NCBI GenBank assembly: GCA_000969725.1
Contig: JXSR01S019637.1
Strand: one strand, 5' to 3'
Length of the DNA stretch: 21,925 bases
DNA from: Ophiothrix spiculata
Taxonomy: Eukaryota; Echinodermata; Ophiuroidea; Amphilepidida; Ophiotrichidae
The notes below the pieces were generated by a model. That model did not search any database. It was not told the origin of the DNA and saw only the letters and a list, made by a program, of their open reading frames with translations. Position 1 is the first letter of the stretch, and each line of letters begins with the position of its first letter. Both the position numbers and the translations under genes were made by a program. Of the stretch, positions 1 to 9,499 are shown one piece after another.

Positions 1-140
1 TAGTGGAAAGTGTTTTGACCAGCAACAATGTTCCACGATGGTACAATAAGAATATTATTTAATCTACTCTTTATGTTTTTTGTTACAAGTTTAATGTGTA
101 AAAGTAAACATAGTTAAAAGATACCGAGGAACAATTTCTT

Positions 141-275
141 TTAAACACTTAAAACAGTCATAACAAGTAGCCGGCGATTCCAGCACTCATCAAGTCTGTC
201 CCAGCTAAGGTCCTTCATCATTTTATTTATTGGAGTCCTGATACCTTCTTGGAGAAGTATACGAGCAACAAGCAT
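141..275 (-). pseudogene. Fragment of a LINE-type reverse transcriptase C-terminus
   Basis: The minus strand is open for about 44 codons and includes GIRTPINKMMKDLSWDRLDE followed by RRLLVMT. This is reminiscent of the basic tail that follows the thumb in non-LTR retrotransposon polymerases (a 'xxxTPxNxMxKxLxWDxLxxRR' pattern). It is stopped just upstream of the shared block (TAA before the ATG at 275) and has no partner domains nearby, so it is a dead 5'-truncated remnant. Assignment is from memory of the pattern and is tentative. Confidence 0.4.
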
Positions 276-376
276 TTATAATATGAGGGCAGTATAACAG
301 GTATCATAACAATGTATTGTTATTGTAGTGATAATGATAAAGCCCCTCTCACCCTGTAGCATAATGATAAAGCCCT

Positions 377-629
377 GGGGTTGATTTCACTAACATCTAT
401 GATGCATCGTAGCTGCGAAGGGTTTAGCTCGTAACTACAACTAGATATCACAAAGACAAAAAAAAACCTTCGTAAGTGTTCACCGCATCGTAAGGTATAT
501 GAATTATGCATTAGAAAAATCAAACCCTTTGTTAACGTTGCGTGGGGTCAAGAGGTGGTCATAGCTAGCGATAGGTTTTGGTCTTGCGATGGGTTAACGA
601 TGCATTTTAACATAAGTGAAATCGACCCC
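377..629. mobile_element. MITE copy A with GGGGTYGATTTCACT ends
   Basis: The left end reads GGGGTTGATTTCACTAAC and the right end, reverse-complemented, GGGGTCGATTTCACTTA. A second copy, in inverted orientation, lies at 9052-9285 and shares internal blocks (ACGTTGCGTGGGGTCAAGAG, CTTCGTAAGTGTT, TAGTTGTAGTTACGAGC-like). No transposase is encoded. Confidence 0.85.
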
Positions 630-1100
630 ATTTCACACTGGGGATGCATTGGTGGCAGGGGAATTGTGATTTGAGCACCTCAGAAGTAGGGGTCTTTTGA
701 TGACAAACTGGGTCAAAAAAATTGGTTCTTTCAGTAACAAAGTATAACAAAAAATGGAGGGTCTTTGGGCAAAATTCACAAAAAAGTAGGGTCTTTCCAG
801 GTCAAATGACCAACAATTTACATCATTTTGTCAAATTTTGCAACATTTTCAACAATTTTTGTGAAATTTTTGACTAATTTTGCTAAATTTTTGAAAAAAT
901 TACATAAAATTAAGAAAATTGTGGATCTTTGAGTGACAAATGTTTCTTTAGTGGCAAGGAATTTAAAAAAAATAGGGGGTTAATGAGTGACAGTTGGTAA
1001 AAATAGAGGTCATCTGGTGAGAGCAAGGAAAAAATGCAGGGTCTATTTGGTGGCACATGGGGCGTACCTCAAAGTTCAGTGCCCCCCTCCGGGGATAAGT
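630..1100. mobile_element. Degenerate poly-G-ended element
   Basis: The right end reads AGTGCCCCCCTCCGGGG, reverse complement of CCCCGGAGGGGGGCACT, like the ends of the elements at 15612, 17149 and 19723. The left end (ACTGGGGATGCATTGGTGGC) is eroded and no target-site duplication is visible. Inside is low-complexity AT-rich DNA with repeated GGGTCTTT phrases. Confidence 0.4.
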
Positions 1101-1569
1101 TCAATGTTGAATTTGACTGGATTGCATGCTTGATTGCCACCATAATGAGTTGACATGTATTCAGTTGAAGCAGTACAGTATTGTTAAAAATACATGATAG
1201 CATTATGATTTCATGTGAATCCAAAGATACTTTAATTGCATTTATTCTTCAACATTTTAGCATGTACATTTATTTCTGTATTTTGTGAAATATAAATCAT
1301 ACATTTATTAATATAAACAAAAATGACTTAAATTTTTAAATGATTGTTTAGTCTAAGACATCATAGGACTCCTTGAACATACATTAAGGCAGAGGACCTA
1401 GGAAAAAATAATACAAACATTGTTGTCCCAATCCTTCAAAATCACAAGAAAACTCAAAGGCCCACTTTTTTCTAAAAAGATACAAGATGATCCTTGAATG
1501 GGTCTTCAAATCTTGCCCGGTGACAGGGTGTGCCTCCGGTAGATGGAAAGCAGGGGCCATCCAGTACAA
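1101..1569. other. AT-rich stretch with no recognised feature
   Basis: I see no splice-bounded open frame, RNA gene or clear repeat boundary here. The short open frames on the minus strand have no recognisable protein content. Confidence 0.5.
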
Positions 1570-2230
1570 ATTTGCGCACAAAAATGGGGTCATACAGGTT
1601 TGAAGATTTCAAAACAGGGGTCATTGAGGTAACACTGTTGGACTCAAACTGAAAATAGTTCAAAATGTTATTTTCAAGGTCAATATCAGAAATGTTCAGG
1701 AAGTTGATCCATGATTGTCCAAGGTTACTGCTACGTTGTTGGTCTAGGTCATCCAGATCAAAATATTATTTTCAAGGTCAAATACCAAAAATGTTCAAAA
1801 AGTTGACCCAAGGTCATTCAAGGTAATTTAAAGATCACTGCAGTAACTCTGTAACTGTTGATCCTACATGGACCAAACTTGCAGGATAAATAGCCCTTGA
1901 CCTAATGTGTGTCCTTGTGGGATGAGGTCAAGGTCACTCAAAGGTCAAATGTCCATAAATGATCAAAAATCTGTCCTTCAAGGTCATGTGAGATCATTTC
2001 ATGGTTATTATGATTACTCTATTATGATATACCCTTGATACATCATGGGTTTAACTTGCAGCATGAATAGCCCTTGACCAAAGGGTATATCCTTGTGGAT
2101 TCAAATCAATGTCAATTAAGGTCATTTAAGGTCAAATTCAAATATGATCAAAATTTTGAACTGAGGTAAATCATGCGGTAGGTAGTTGATAAAGCAAGTG
2201 AGACTACTGGTTCGCAAACTGTCTTGTTTT
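1570..2230. repeat. AGGTCA-rich repeat, copy 1 (degenerate)
   Basis: Recurring phrases such as TTTTCAAGGTCAAA, AAGTTGACCC and GAATAGCCCTTGACC match the repeat at 10440-11375. Both copies finish with a similar terminus in the same orientation (ACTGGTTCGCAAACTGTCTTG here, TGTGGTTCGCGAACCAACTTG there). This copy is more diverged and its left boundary is unclear. Confidence 0.65.
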
Positions 2231-2239
2231 ATTTTAGTC

Positions 2240-3040
2240 TTGGTCCCCTGCGAGGGAAACATGAAGTAGTGATGTATTAATATTTGACTTGATTTGGCAA
2301 CTTTCACAAGATTTTAGGTTATCTGGCACAATGCTGATTGTCCCTGGCCGTCACTATTTTTGAATACTGATATGTGTCGTGTAACAGCAAAAGATATCTT
2401 AGGGGTCAAAAAGTGAAAATGAAGTTTTTGGTATTAGTGGAAAGCCTGCTTTAAAATGACACCACAATCATGAGTATAGGACATTCCGTTCTGGACTTAT
2501 GTGTGAAAATGTTTCGATGGTAAGCCCGATTAAAAAAAAGGTTATTTTGAGAAAAAAAACCAAAACCAATCACCAGTATTGACTGCAGTTAGCTGATGAT
2601 GGTCCCAGCAACAGGTTGCATTTGTTGACAGTAAATAATGCCTTAAAAAAACTTTGAATATTCAGCAATAAATAAGCCCAAATTTGGCAAGCTAAAATGT
2701 TGATACCAAGACCACATGGATGCGTAATGGTATACAATCAAATGAACCCCGACAAAATGAGTGTAAACTCGAGCTTACTCGGAAAACAAAGTGGATTTAT
2801 GTGAATGACATGCTGATGCTGGAATGGACCTAGTCAGGATAATCATCAAATTTGCACATTTAGAATGTGTTTTTGCACATGATACATAATTTTTCTGACT
2901 GAATATACTTAAAACATAATACTTATGAGGGAGTTGGAAAATCGACCCGAGGACATGTTCATCACTATTTCCAACTTCAGCGACTTGTATCTCGAAATGT
3001 GGTTTTCCGACTTAAAGGCACCTTTTGCTGTAACGCACCA
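2240..3040. other. Unique AT-rich stretch, nothing recognised
   Basis: No open frame with recognisable protein content, no repeat shared with the rest of the window and no RNA gene noticed. It lies directly upstream of the TATA-like motif and the short exon at 3146, so it would be the promoter region if that gene starts there. Confidence 0.5.
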
Positions 3041-3041
3041 C

Positions 3042-3049
3042 ATATATAA
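3042..3049 (+). promoter_or_regulatory. Candidate TATA box (TATATAAG)
   Basis: A TATATAAG motif lies about 66 bp upstream of the ATG at 3115, at a reasonable distance for a transcription start near 3072. It stands in moderately GC-containing flanks. In an AT-rich genome this alone is weak evidence. Confidence 0.25.
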
Positions 3050-3145
3050 GCTGCCAGCCAGAATTGCCATTAGAACTACATGTAAGTTATACTTCTAAAT
3101 ATCAGTTACTAATCATGTTCATTCTTATTACTGTTGATGTTACAG

Positions 3146-3207
3146 TTGCAGCTAATTTGGAGAAATTCTTTGAGGATCCTTCTCTAAGATCTAGAACATT
3201 CAAACTG
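3146..3207 (+). CDS. Short exon of an unrecognised plus-strand gene
   Basis: The acceptor gatgttacag opens a 62-nt segment that ends at a perfect donor CTG|gtaagt. The open frame reads AANLEKFFEDPSLRSRTFKL and closes in phase 0, as both downstream candidate exons (4049 and 8089) require. The same frame is also open upstream to an ATG at 3115. In that reading it would be a first exon starting MFILITVDVTVAA, a mildly hydrophobic N-terminus, about 66 bp after a TATA-like box. I do not recognise the protein. Only partial exons can be seen, so the gene's upstream extent and function remain unknown. It could also be a decayed or transposon-borne exon. Confidence 0.45.
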
Positions 3208-3524
3208 GTAAGTCTATATTTTTTGTCAAACTTTACTTTTTCTAATTAAAGGAGTTTTGAAAATCAATCCTTTGAACTTGATTTCTTTCTTAAATCATGA
3301 TTTCACCCAAATTTTGCACTTAACCATTTTTAGTGTGATAACCCTTGGACATTTATTGAAGACGTACACAACATTTTATTTTTATCAATATGTGGATCTT
3401 GGGTTTATCTTCCGGAAATTGTACTCTACTTAAAGTTTGTATTTATAAGGGATGACAGACAACTCTTACGGTAAATAGTATTATTCTATGAGGGCGACCT
3501 ATGATGGTATAATGATATGAACAA

Positions 3525-3790
3525 GATGGAGGGTGAATTATGCACGTCTGGTATTTTACATATGGATGCCTAACTTCAAGACTTTTTCAAAAACAAATCT
3601 TGTTGGGAATTAAGTCAGTGTGCTACCTCAGCAAGTTGCAATATATATTGTGAGACACATGGACATTGATTGATTGTAAAATAAATGCCTACTCTGCGTA
3701 TGTGTCAATTTAAGATCTACATGATCTACTTAGCTATATGTCCTGTTTCTGAAAAAGTCTTGAAGTCAATTACTCTGCTCCATGAAGGAC
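3525..3790. repeat. Foldback repeat
   Basis: CTTCAAGACTTTTTC (from 3574) returns inverted at 3745-3765 (GAAAAAGTCTTGAAG), with flanking ATGGAGGGTGAATTA and a CTGCTCCATGAAG counterpart. The same outer phrases occur in the foldback at 13083-13608, so this is a dispersed family. It lies in the presumed intron between 3207 and 4049. Confidence 0.6.
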
Positions 3791-4048
3791 AACGAAATGC
3801 AAGCAAGTACAGATTCCTTTTTTAAATTCCTTGGTAAAAACTTATTCATGTATATATCATACAATCATTTCACAAATAGTTGCACAACATTGTTGTCATT
3901 ATTAACTGCATGTTTGTTGAAGTGAACAAATATACACATGATAACCCTACAGTAACTCAGGGAATTAAAATGAATCCTTCACACTCTCCCATCTTTTGCC
4001 TGCAACCCACTCACATCTTCAGCCTTATGTTATTACCTTCTTTTTCAG

Positions 4049-4174
4049 AATTCAGGCTGTTCCCGTAATGAAATCCCCAATGATAGACTGCTGATTGGGT
4101 TTGGTCAGCTGCAGGCTGTTACTGAATGTAGATATCATACTCCCTCTGATAATGCTTGGTGCTTCTCCCTATAA
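4049..4174 (+). CDS. Candidate terminal exon A (homologous to exon B)
   Basis: A polypyrimidine tract and acceptor cttctttttcag open an exon in phase 0 that encodes 41 residues before TAA at 4172-4174. The first part contains NDRLLIGFGQL, closely similar to NDKTLIGFAQL in the segment at 8089-8163. Both begin x-S-G after their acceptor. No convincing donor follows, so it is most simply a last exon. The later part (after the shared block) lies in low-complexity CTCT/ATGC sequence and may be non-conserved. Phase matches the donor at 3208. Confidence 0.45.
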   Translation, partial: NSGCSRNEIPNDRLLIGFGQLQAVTECRYHTPSDNAWCFSL

Positions 4175-4244
4175 TGCTTGATAGTGGCATGCAATTCCCT
4201 CTGTCAGTGCATGATGTCTTCTTACTCCCTCTGATTATGCATTT

Positions 4245-4698
4245 TTAGTCACTGAGTGCGATTTTACTTCCTAATAAGGAATTTTCCATTATGAGACGAT
4301 AGATGACAGTGCATTATGGAGCCGCGCGTTCAAAATCACGGCGCGATGCAGGTATACGCACACATCCGGTGCGAATAGCTTAACTGGGTTTGGAATATTT
4401 CATGTATGAATAGGGGTGTACGTTTTTCCAATGATATGTTGATAGCTTTTGGCAATAATTTACATTGTTTTTGGTTTATAAATTACTAAAATTTTTGACT
4501 AAGAATGAGAATAAAAGATGGCGATTTATTGTTTTGCCTGTCATCTATCGTCTCATAATGGATGGGCGTACATTATTTTTTCGTAATGGGCACCCCCTGC
4601 GGGGGCACCCATTACTCAAAATAATGTACGCCGCGCCCATCCATTATGAGACGATAGATGACAGGCAAAACAATAAATCGCCATCTTTTATTCTCTAA
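4245..4698. repeat. Dispersed ~460-bp repeat, copy 1, with long hairpin
   Basis: Nearly the same sequence occurs in the same orientation at 16536-17004. Both start TTAGTCACTGAGTGCGATTT and end TTTTATTCTCTAA. The second half (4507-4695) is a near-perfect inverted repeat of about 90 bp per arm centred on CCCCCTGCGGGGG. The block CCATTATGAGACGATAGATG occurs three times per copy: once upstream and once in each arm. No open frame of note, so it is probably a non-autonomous element. Confidence 0.88.
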
Positions 4699-4728
4699 TA
4701 AAGCATGAGACTTGTTACGCCTCTCAAT

Positions 4729-4942
4729 AGAAGATATCGTATGTATCCCATCATGCATTGCTTCCTATGAGATTATTTGCATAGGAAATTATGTGAGTAG
4801 TTAGTAATGAAATGGCCCTATAAATCAAAGTTAATTGTTGTAATCCTGCATTCTGGGCATGTTTCATCACTAACTACTCGCATGACTTTGCGTACAAAAT
4901 TTCCCATAGGAAGCATTGCATGATGGGATACACATATCTTCT
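4729..4942. mobile_element. Foldback MITE (~214 bp)
   Basis: AGAAGATATCGTATGTATCC at the left matches, inverted, GGATACACATATCTTCT at the right. The two arms stay similar for about 95 bp each (CATCATGCATTGCTTCCTAT, GAGTAGTTAGT and ATGAAA blocks). It sits only about 30 bp after the hairpin repeat. Confidence 0.85.
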
Positions 4943-5216
4943 CTTACACCTGCCCCTCGTTTGTCTCAATTACACAATACCACACTGACATAAGATGTTG
5001 AGCAGCACACATTAAACTTGGAACTTAATTGACCAGTGTCTTCATAGCATGAATATTGATTTATCTTGAGTGTCAAGCTCAGAATATAAACAGAGCATTT
5101 GTATAGATTCTGTAATTGTAATGCATAGTTAAATGTGAAAATGTGACCATGTGTTGCATGCATAGGGGAGATACCAGATACTTCACCATTTTTATTCGGG
5201 TATGGAGACAAAAGTG

Positions 5217-5389
5217 GGGGTATTCGGGTTTTTGCTGATGCGATGTCATAATGCTCGAAAACTGAAATCTCCCTCACACACTTTGTGTTCAGGTTAGTAT
5301 TATTTGCGCAGTTAATCTCTATACACACAACCCAATCTCGGCACTCAGAAGTTGGTTTTAGCAGAAACCGAGTGAACCCGAATACCCCA
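5217..5389. repeat. Short inverted repeat
   Basis: GGGGTATTCGGGTTTTTGCT (5217) pairs with AGCAGAAACCGAGTG...GAACCCGAATACCCC (to 5389). It is an imperfect foldback with a ~120-bp loop of AT-rich DNA. Confidence 0.55.
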
Positions 5390-5430
5390 TTTGAGCTCCA
5401 AGGCTGACGATGCCATTACACGGGCCAGTA

Positions 5431-6767
5431 GCATACCTGCCAACTGTCCCGATTTTATCGGGATCGTCCCGATTTACAACTCTCAAAATGGCCACAAATC
5501 GGGACGTCCCGATTTTGAGATATTGAAAAAAAATAAAAATACAAGGAAAAGTCGCCAATATTATTGGTCTTGTGGCATATATTTGGGCCAGAATCTCAAA
5601 AAAAAAGCTGTTAATAAACACAAGGAAAGTCGCAAGGGGACATGTAGTCAACATGATAAATATTTGTGCTCTTGGAACACATATTTGAGCCAAAATCTTA
5701 CAAAAGTCGCCACCATTCTTCTTCTATTTTATTGGTGGTTCCCAGCTTCTTACATTGACTTCAACACACTCTACACTTTTTTAAAAAATCTTCAATGACA
5801 CCTTAGAATCCAAAACGGGTCAGGTGACAGGTTCCCTATTAATTTAGGTGCACCAACTGGCGACTGTAATGCCACTGTAAAGGGATGGAGTCAATGTGCT
5901 TGCACCAAGAGAAATAATGATGTGAGTTGGATAATATAGGTAAATGAGGAGTGGGTGGATGATACCCCCTCAAAAAAAATATAGTAGGAATGCTAAAATT
6001 GATTAAATTATTATAATTTTATAACCCATCATATATAATGAAATCGGCCAACTGTGACCTACCGTAGGGTCAGTAGGTCAATTTTAAAATGTACATTCCA
6101 ATACAAATGTATAGTAATATTGGATACAAAAAGCCATTTATCTCATAAACGGAACAAGTTTTTCATTTTAATCAAAAATTCAAGTTATTGTGTTTTTGCT
6201 CCTTTACAACCACATCAACTTTTAAAAAGGGACCCCCAGGAGTAGAGTGCACCCCAGCTGGTCCCCATGAGCAGGACTTGGGCCCTTACAGGGGGTCATA
6301 ATGTCAAATACTTTGTTTATTTTTGGACACACTTATACCCCTGAGTACAACATTTTGCTGTTAGTTTACCTATTGAAATGGTCTCTCCTGTGGTGTTGGA
6401 TGTGCAGAAGTCCTCTTACTAGTGGGGCGGGCTTTACCCCTCAACCCCACCAGGGTCCCATCAGTGCCCTTAAGGGGCCCTTGAAACAGGCTGCCATGGC
6501 CCTCATCTACTTGAGTTGCAATAATAAATTACCAACTCCAGGAAGTATGCACATGCTCACTTTCTTTACAATACATGGCTATGGGTTTTTTCAACCTTTA
6601 ATACAACAGTGAAAATAATGTTTCCTTGGCTTTTAATTTGTTGAAATCTTTACAGCTTCAAAGCGCCCCCTTGAACCCCAGCTAGGGCCCCGCCCCCTGG
6701 ACCTCCGACGAACGCCTCGCGTGTCTTTTTGTCCTGATTTTCGGTTTCACAATGTTGGCAGGTATGC
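5431..6767. mobile_element. 1.3-kb element with GCATACCTGCCAAC inverted ends
   Basis: The left end GCATACCTGCCAAC (5431-5444) is exactly inverted at 6754-6767, with a possible 4-bp direct duplication AGTA on each side (5427-5430, 6768-6771). Near the left end are several copies of the ATCGGGA/TCCCGAT word, then about 80-100 bp imperfect repeats containing AAGGAAAAGTCGC. No transposase is readable, so it is either non-autonomous or two separate solo ends. Confidence 0.6.
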
Positions 6768-6771
6768 AGTA

Positions 6772-8088
6772 GGCAGTATATAAAGTCCGGTATCTCCCCT
6801 GTAAATCTATGGTTGCATGTTAACTTTGCCATTTTATCAAAAAATGTTCAAACTATTTGCAGACTGAATAGACCATAGTATAGCACACAGACTGAGGGTT
6901 GATAATTAGAAAGCATGCATGTATGTAGAAAAACTGTTTGAGTTTATTAATATAGATCTACTTGCTACCTAAACAGATGATTTAAATTAAATGTTGTTCT
7001 TGATTTTGTATTGTGGTGACAACTCCTGAATTGCAAGCATGTAGTACCTTGCTGGTATCTAAGCATGGCACACTCTCATCTTGAGATCATTCAAAGCAAT
7101 ATGTCAAAGAAAGATGAATTACTTCAGACGATCTTAGCTCATTCACTCCGGAATAAAATTTTCACCATCCGTCCTATTTCGACGGAAAGCCGCTCTGAGC
7201 GGCTTACAGACACCTCACTTTATGATAGCATACGAAAATTGTTTAGTGCCAGGGTTTTTCTCTTTGCTAATAGAAATGGTAGCGCTAGATAGCTCTTTGT
7301 TTCAACTTTTTGCTAGCATATTTTCGACCAATTCAGGCTTGTAGTTTTTTTTTATAGAGCAATTTGAAAAAATTGCGCCAAAGTAGAAATTCCGGCCAAT
7401 CGTAGACACGTTTGCGAGCTACTCACAGCCGCTGTGAGCAGTTTGCCGGAGTAAAAGAATTAATATATTTTTTATGAAATTTTGCCCTGTTGATTCTATC
7501 TTCCCATGTATGTTATAAAACATGGCTAAAAGTGTCATTATACTGTTGACGCTGAACCTCCATCGAGCTCGATTTAGGGATAGTTTGGTATGTCAAAAAG
7601 GCCCATTATTCTGCTTTCATGAGTGGATGCTCTCATTGTACGTGGATTTATGATGTTTATTTTGAATTCCACTACATTTTTAAGCATATTTAAAGCAAGT
7701 TTTTAGTTCTAAGTGGAATATAGGCTACTCCCCTTAAATTGCCGTTCAAGGTGGTTCAAAATAACAGCATTTTTTGGGATATCCGTTCTAAATCTGTGAT
7801 ATAAATGTGACATTTCTCATTACTTTCGAGCCAAGGACCAAATCATATCGGACCGTCTTCTTTGGAGACTTGCCATGTCCAAACAGAGGCTGTAGACCTT
7901 TAACATATCCTGATACCATATGTAGAGATACTGGCTTGAATGATCTTGGGAGTGCAATGTGTAATAAAGATAGTTGGCAAAGATGCGTGTCATGGACGAT
8001 GATGATGAAATGTGACATAATATCTCTTGTTTTTATTGACACTGTATTTTACTATTAACAATTTCTCTGTTTTCTACTCTTTTTTCAG
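6772..8088 (+). other. Intron-like AT-rich stretch, includes unclassified repeat
   Basis: No convincing exon precedes the acceptor at 8087-8088. Between about 7130 and 7470 there are palindromic GC words (GCCGCTCTGAGCGGC, CAGCCGCTGTGAGCAG) that look like transposon debris, but no ends or duplications could be set. The small open frames lack recognisable protein content. Confidence 0.4.
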
Positions 8089-8163
8089 AGATCTGGTCAA
8101 GATATAGTGGAATCAAATGACAAAACTTTAATAGGATTTGCTCAACTCACATTGGAGAATTAA
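8089..8163 (+). CDS. Candidate terminal exon B (homologous to exon A)
   Basis: The acceptor ctcttttttcag opens a 24-residue frame that starts RSGQDIVES, contains NDKTLIGFAQLTLEN and ends at TAA 8161-8163. It shares about 11 of 24 positions with the segment at 4049 and has the same phase. No donor follows within the open frame. Together the two segments look like alternative last exons, or remnants of a duplicated gene, about 4 kb apart. Protein family not recognised. Confidence 0.45.
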   Translation, partial: RSGQDIVESNDKTLIGFAQLTLEN

Positions 8164-8334
8164 CCAATTGTTATCATGTATACTGTAGTTTGGTTGGTTT
8201 GCTTCATACAGTAGGGTCTGCTCAGTTGACATTAAATCTGTCAATCATGTATGCTGCAAATGGTGACTGTGTACCACCATTTTGTTGGAGCAAAACCCAG
8301 CGAAGGAGTGGGACACTTAATATAAAAGTGGGTA

Positions 8335-8532
8335 CTGTAAAGCATGAAAATTTCGCTAGCATTTTAATTTCGCTAGTATCACAATTCGCTAAATTAAAAT
8401 GCCGCTAAAATGATTGTTAACATAGCATTGAATAGCAAGATGATTCAAATTAGTGAAATTAAAATGCACCCAAAAAGTGAGGGTTTCCAAATTTGCTAAA
8501 TTTTAATGCCGTGAAATTAAAGTGCTTTACAG
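8335..8532. mobile_element. TA-flanked MITE with CTGTAAAGC ends
   Basis: The left end TA|CTGTAAAGC and right end GCTTTACAG|TA give inverted ends plus a TA duplication, the pattern of Tc1/mariner-type non-autonomous elements. The interior repeats TTAATTTCGCTA-like words in both orientations. About 198 bp, non-coding. Confidence 0.85.
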
Positions 8533-8551
8533 TATGTGGACGTGCTACAAG

Positions 8552-8882
8552 CAGGGATGCAAGTTGTCAGCAAATTTCCTGAATATCTGGCAGGGCATAA
8601 AATTATTATTTTTTCCTCAGGAGCAAGTTTTTGAAGCTCAAAGTTTCCTCAATCAGCTCGTATTTATTTTTTCTCATGAAGGCACAATTTCCTCAATTTC
8701 TTCTGTTGCTTCCTGCGAGCGGTGCTCCGCGCTCCCGCAAAATTTGCTGCCCTGATTCTGAGTGAACTGAAAGGATTCTGTTTTCAGGAAATTTTGTCCT
8801 GTATTAAAGAATAGGGAAAGTGATCATTCAGGCAATTGTTAGACATTTCAGGACATTTTGACTTCAGTGACTTGCATCCCTG
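8552..8882. mobile_element. hAT-like non-autonomous element
   Basis: Inverted ends CAGGGATGCAAGT and ACTTGCATCCCTG; related internal words AATTTCCTGA and TTTCAGGACA. The CAGGG start is typical of hAT elements. No clear 8-bp target duplication is visible, so assignment rests on the ends only. The interior is non-coding. Confidence 0.75.
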
Positions 8883-8920
8883 ACCCTGTACAAGCTTTGT
8901 TTGCAAATTCAGCACACCTA

Positions 8921-9049
8921 GGGTACGTTTCATAAAGATTTGAATCAAGCCTACGTTTGATTTCAAATGTAAATTTACATTGTATGAACCCATTTTACGC
9001 ATGACAAATCAAATGTACGCTTGATTCAAATCTTTATGACACAGAGCCC
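8921..9049. mobile_element. Short MITE (~129 bp)
   Basis: CATAAAGATTTGAATCAAGC near the left end is exactly inverted on the right (GCTTGATTCAAATCTTTATG), with GGGTACGTTT and ACACAGAGCCC as outer ends. It abuts the next MITE with only two bases between. Confidence 0.88.
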
Positions 9050-9051
9050 TT

Positions 9052-9285
9052 GGGGCGATTTCACTAACGTTAAAATGCATCGTTAACCCATCGTTAGCTG
9101 CGAACACCTCTTGATCCCACGCAACGTTAACAAAGGGTTCGATTTTCTTAATGTATAATTCTTATACCTTACGATGCAGATAACACTTACGAAGGGTTTT
9201 CACGTCTTTGTCAAGTCTAGTTGTAGTTACGAGCTGAACCCTTCGTTAGCTACGATTCATCGTAATATTAGTGAAATCGACCCCC
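9052..9285. mobile_element. MITE copy B with GATTTCACTAACG ends
   Basis: The left end GGGGCGATTTCACTAACG and right end AGTGAAATCGACCCC match copy A at 377-629 in opposite orientation. Shared blocks include ATGCATCGTTAACCCATCG and CTTACGAAGGGTTTT. Non-coding. Confidence 0.88.
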
Positions 9286-9499
9286 AGGTCTGTCAATGGT
9301 CTATTTTGTTTGACAAATTTGGCATTTGGCCCATCCCTCATCGCCCAATGATGAAGAGTCAGAGACCTACACCTCTAAGTCATGCATTGAGGGTAGGGAT
9401 GTGCAAATGTTTAATTTAAAATGTGCTGTAAACAGGGTAAAAATTGTTGATCTTGTACAAATTTGGATCAAGCTGCACTAAGCCTGTATGTGACACTAC

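Noticed and set aside
5431-5520. Short repeated ATCGGGA words as a CRISPR-like array
   Set aside because: Units are too short, irregularly spaced and palindromic, and the window is eukaryotic.
5391-5798. 135-codon plus-strand open frame
   Set aside because: Covers the left end and internal repeats of the GCATACCTGCCAAC element; the repeated peptide words reflect DNA repeats and not a protein domain.
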